From Lysobacteraceae bacterium SCN 69-320 (lineage in GTDB: Bacteria > Pseudomonadota > Gammaproteobacteria > Xanthomonadales > Rhodanobacteraceae): a DNA stretch of 64,000 bases. The notes below the pieces were generated by a model. That model saw nothing but the letters and a program-made list of their open reading frames with translations, was not told where the DNA came from and searched no databases. Below, in pieces: positions 62,658-64,000 of this stretch. The stretch covers positions 248,001-312,000 of the forward strand of contig MEFP01000002.1 in assembly GCA_001725155.1 (NCBI GenBank), in the 5' to 3' direction. How positions within the stretch are numbered: the stretch's first letter is position 1; every line of letters starts with the position of its first letter. The position numbers and the translations under genes are program-made.

Positions 62658-63263
62658 GTGCTGCGTTGTCGATCCGATCTGCGCTTTGGCCTGCTGGCCG
62701 TCCTGCTGACTGCAGGCACGCTGGCCCGCGCGGCCGACTATCCGCCCTCCAGCGGCTGGAGCACGTTCTGGGGCAGTTTCGTCGACGAGATCGTCGGCGC
62801 TCCGGGCGCCGGGGCGCTGAAGCCGACGGCGCGCTTCGCCGAGGCCGGCATCGCCTTCGACTATCCGGCCGTGCTGCGCGTCAACTACGCCGCCGCCGAC
62901 ATGCGCTGGCGGTTCTGGCGCGGCGACTTCGAGTTCGAGGTTCACACGGGCGCGTATGCCGAATCCCACGCGCATACCCTGCTCGGGATGATGGGCGCGG
63001 TCATGCATCGCGGCGACACGCCCGCCGTGCCCGAAGCCGCCGCGCCGCTGCGCCTGTGCGGCCGCGACGTCGCCGGCTGGCGCGTGCGCGTGCATTTTCT
63101 CGACGATACCCACGAGTACCTGGCCTACGACCTGCCGCTGGCCGACGGCGCGTCGCGTCTGTTCCTGTTCGACGACGTGGTGCGCGACGGCAAGCTGTCG
63201 CTGACGCACGCGGCGACGTTCGATGCCTGGCGCGGGAGTCTGCGCTGTACGGCTGCAGGCTGA
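62658..63263 (+). CDS. Exported hypothetical protein, 201 aa
   Basis: Signal peptide ([20 protein letters not shown] then AADYPPS), followed by a domain with many aromatic residues ([57 protein letters not shown]). Two Cys in the C-terminal half (RLCGRD, LRCTAAG) may pair. GTG start at 62658 with GAGGGA 8 nt upstream. Divergent from the kynurenine operon. No family recognised. Confidence 0.65.
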   Translation: MLRCRSDLRFGLLAVLLTAGTLARAADYPPSSGWSTFWGSFVDEIVGAPGAGALKPTARFAEAGIAFDYPAVLRVNYAAADMRWRFWRGDFEFEVHTGAYAESHAHTLLGMMGAVMHRGDTPAVPEAAAPLRLCGRDVAGWRVRVHFLDDTHEYLAYDLPLADGASRLFLFDDVVRDGKLSLTHAATFDAWRGSLRCTAAG

Positions 63264-63463
63264 GCCGCCGTGCTGCTCACGGTGTGGGTGATGCCGGCGA
63301 GGGCACCGGAACTGCGCGCGGCGCCGCGGCCGGGAGCCCAGGGCGGCGTCGGTGCCGGCAGGCGTCGGTTGCTGCCTGCGCCGCACCGGTGCGACGGCTC
63401 CGGCGGCGGGCGGCGAGGCCGGTCGGCGGCGTCGCGGAGTATCGGGCTAAGCGGTTGCTTTTA

Positions 63464-63551
63464 TGGCGGAAGAGGTGGGATTCGAACCCACGGATGGTTA
63501 CCCATCGCCGGTTTTCAAGACCGGTGCATTCAACCGCTCTGCCACTCTTCC
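63464..63551 (-). tRNA. tRNA-Ser (TGA)
   Basis: 88-nt class II tRNA with encoded CCA: acceptor GGAAGAG/CTCTTCC, anticodon stem CCGGT/ACCGG with loop CTTGAAA (anticodon TGA), long variable arm (GATGGGTAACCATC), T-loop TTCGAAT. Confidence 0.97.
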
Positions 63552-63735
63552 GGGGTTGGTCGGCGGCGCATGGACCGCGGGAGCCGGAGCGCCGTCGTGC
63601 TGCAACGCGCAAGCATAGCGAATCCGCCGGGCCGGCTCCATGCCGCCGTGCATCCGCGCCGGTATACAAAATGCGCTTGTCACTGCGCTACGCCTCACGT
63701 ACGGTTTCAACCGTTGCAAGCGGCGGAGGGCGGGC

Positions 63736-64000
63736 ATGATTAGCGTAGTCCTTATCGACGACCATGCACTCGTGCGCAACGGCTACCGCGCGATGCTCGA
63801 ACGGCATCCGGGGTTCAGCGTCGTCGGCGAGGCCGGCGACGGCGAGGCCGGTCTCGCGCTGATCCGCCGGCTCGAGCCCGATCTCGCCGTGCTCGATCTG
63901 CACATGCCCAAGCTGACCGGCGTGGAGGTGACCGAACGCGTGCGGCGCGGAGAACTGCGTACGCGCGTCGTCATCGTGACCGTCGCCGGCGAGGCGCCGT
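63736..64000 (+). CDS. NarL/FixJ-family response regulator, 3' truncated by window end
   Basis: The first 88 codons are a receiver domain: ISVVLIDDHALVRNGYRAML with the acidic pair D8/D9, EAGDGEAGLALIRRL, phospho-acceptor Asp in LAVLDLHMP, and the conserved Thr in VVIVTVAGEAP. This is typical of NarL/UvrY-type regulators, so a LuxR helix-turn-helix is expected beyond the window. ATG 63736 has GGAGGG 6 nt upstream. A TATACA hexamer near 63662 is a weak promoter candidate. Confidence 0.9.
   Translation, partial: MISVVLIDDHALVRNGYRAMLERHPGFSVVGEAGDGEAGLALIRRLEPDLAVLDLHMPKLTGVEVTERVRRGELRTRVVIVTVAGEAP

Overview
The window is high-GC (about two-thirds G+C), densely coded gammaproteobacterial DNA without phage, transposase or CRISPR signatures. 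Several things point to the Xanthomonadales, most likely Rhodanobacteraceae (a Dokdonella-like genome): an Oar-type TonB receptor, a MetX-family enzyme resembling the Xanthomonas serine O-succinyltransferases, a bacterial kynurenine pathway, GspH/FimT pseudopilins and REP-like palindromes. The taxon is inferred; no 16S or other formal marker was compared.

Layout. 1-8.4 kb: the 3' end of an Oar-like TonB receptor, a secreted Cys-rich protein, the nucleosidase ppnN, tRNA-Asn, small hypothetical proteins and a pseudopilin. 8.7-15.8 kb: uvrB, tRNA-Val, an FMN reductase, then a TonB receptor convergent with a siderophore-esterase-like hydrolase. 15.9-23.6 kb: the translation operon thrS-infC-rpmI-rplT-pheS-pheT-ihfA-merR. 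It is preceded by a promoter, a 9-codon Thr/Phe leader peptide and an intrinsic terminator, which together look like an attenuator; infC appears to start at AUA. 23.7-31.2 kb: tRNA-Pro, a degraded receiver-like gene, an AraC regulator with a coupled exported protein, prolyl aminopeptidase, a CadC-like membrane regulator and three small unknown genes. 31.8-36.2 kb: two tandem beta-helix secreted proteins, a secreted PHP-type phosphoesterase and tRNA-Leu. 36.3-38.8 kb: cysteine dioxygenase plus MetX-family acyltransferase (cysteine metabolism) and a TrmB-like methyltransferase. 39-45.6 kb: a compact signalling operon of exported protein, FHA-GAF, Ser/Thr kinase-TPR, soluble histidine kinase and NarL-type regulator. 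45.6-53.4 kb: the complete System I cytochrome c maturation cluster ccmABCDE / ccmFGHI, split between ccmE and ccmF by a REP inverted pair and a small SEC-C gene. 53.5-62.4 kb: an ECF sigma-Ser/Thr kinase pair, a DUF3293-like gene, then kmo, kynU, an exported unknown, ACMSD and 3-hydroxyanthranilate dioxygenase, all on the minus strand. 62.7-64 kb: an exported unknown, tRNA-Ser and the start of a response regulator.

The strongest oddity is the SEC-C gene between ccmE and ccmF. Its protein can be read only with +1 shifts, and all three candidate shift points fall on a TTT codon followed by C (two TTT-CGA, one TTT-CAA), which resembles the known UUU_CGN +1 frameshift motif. The thrS leader attenuator is the second most interesting signal.
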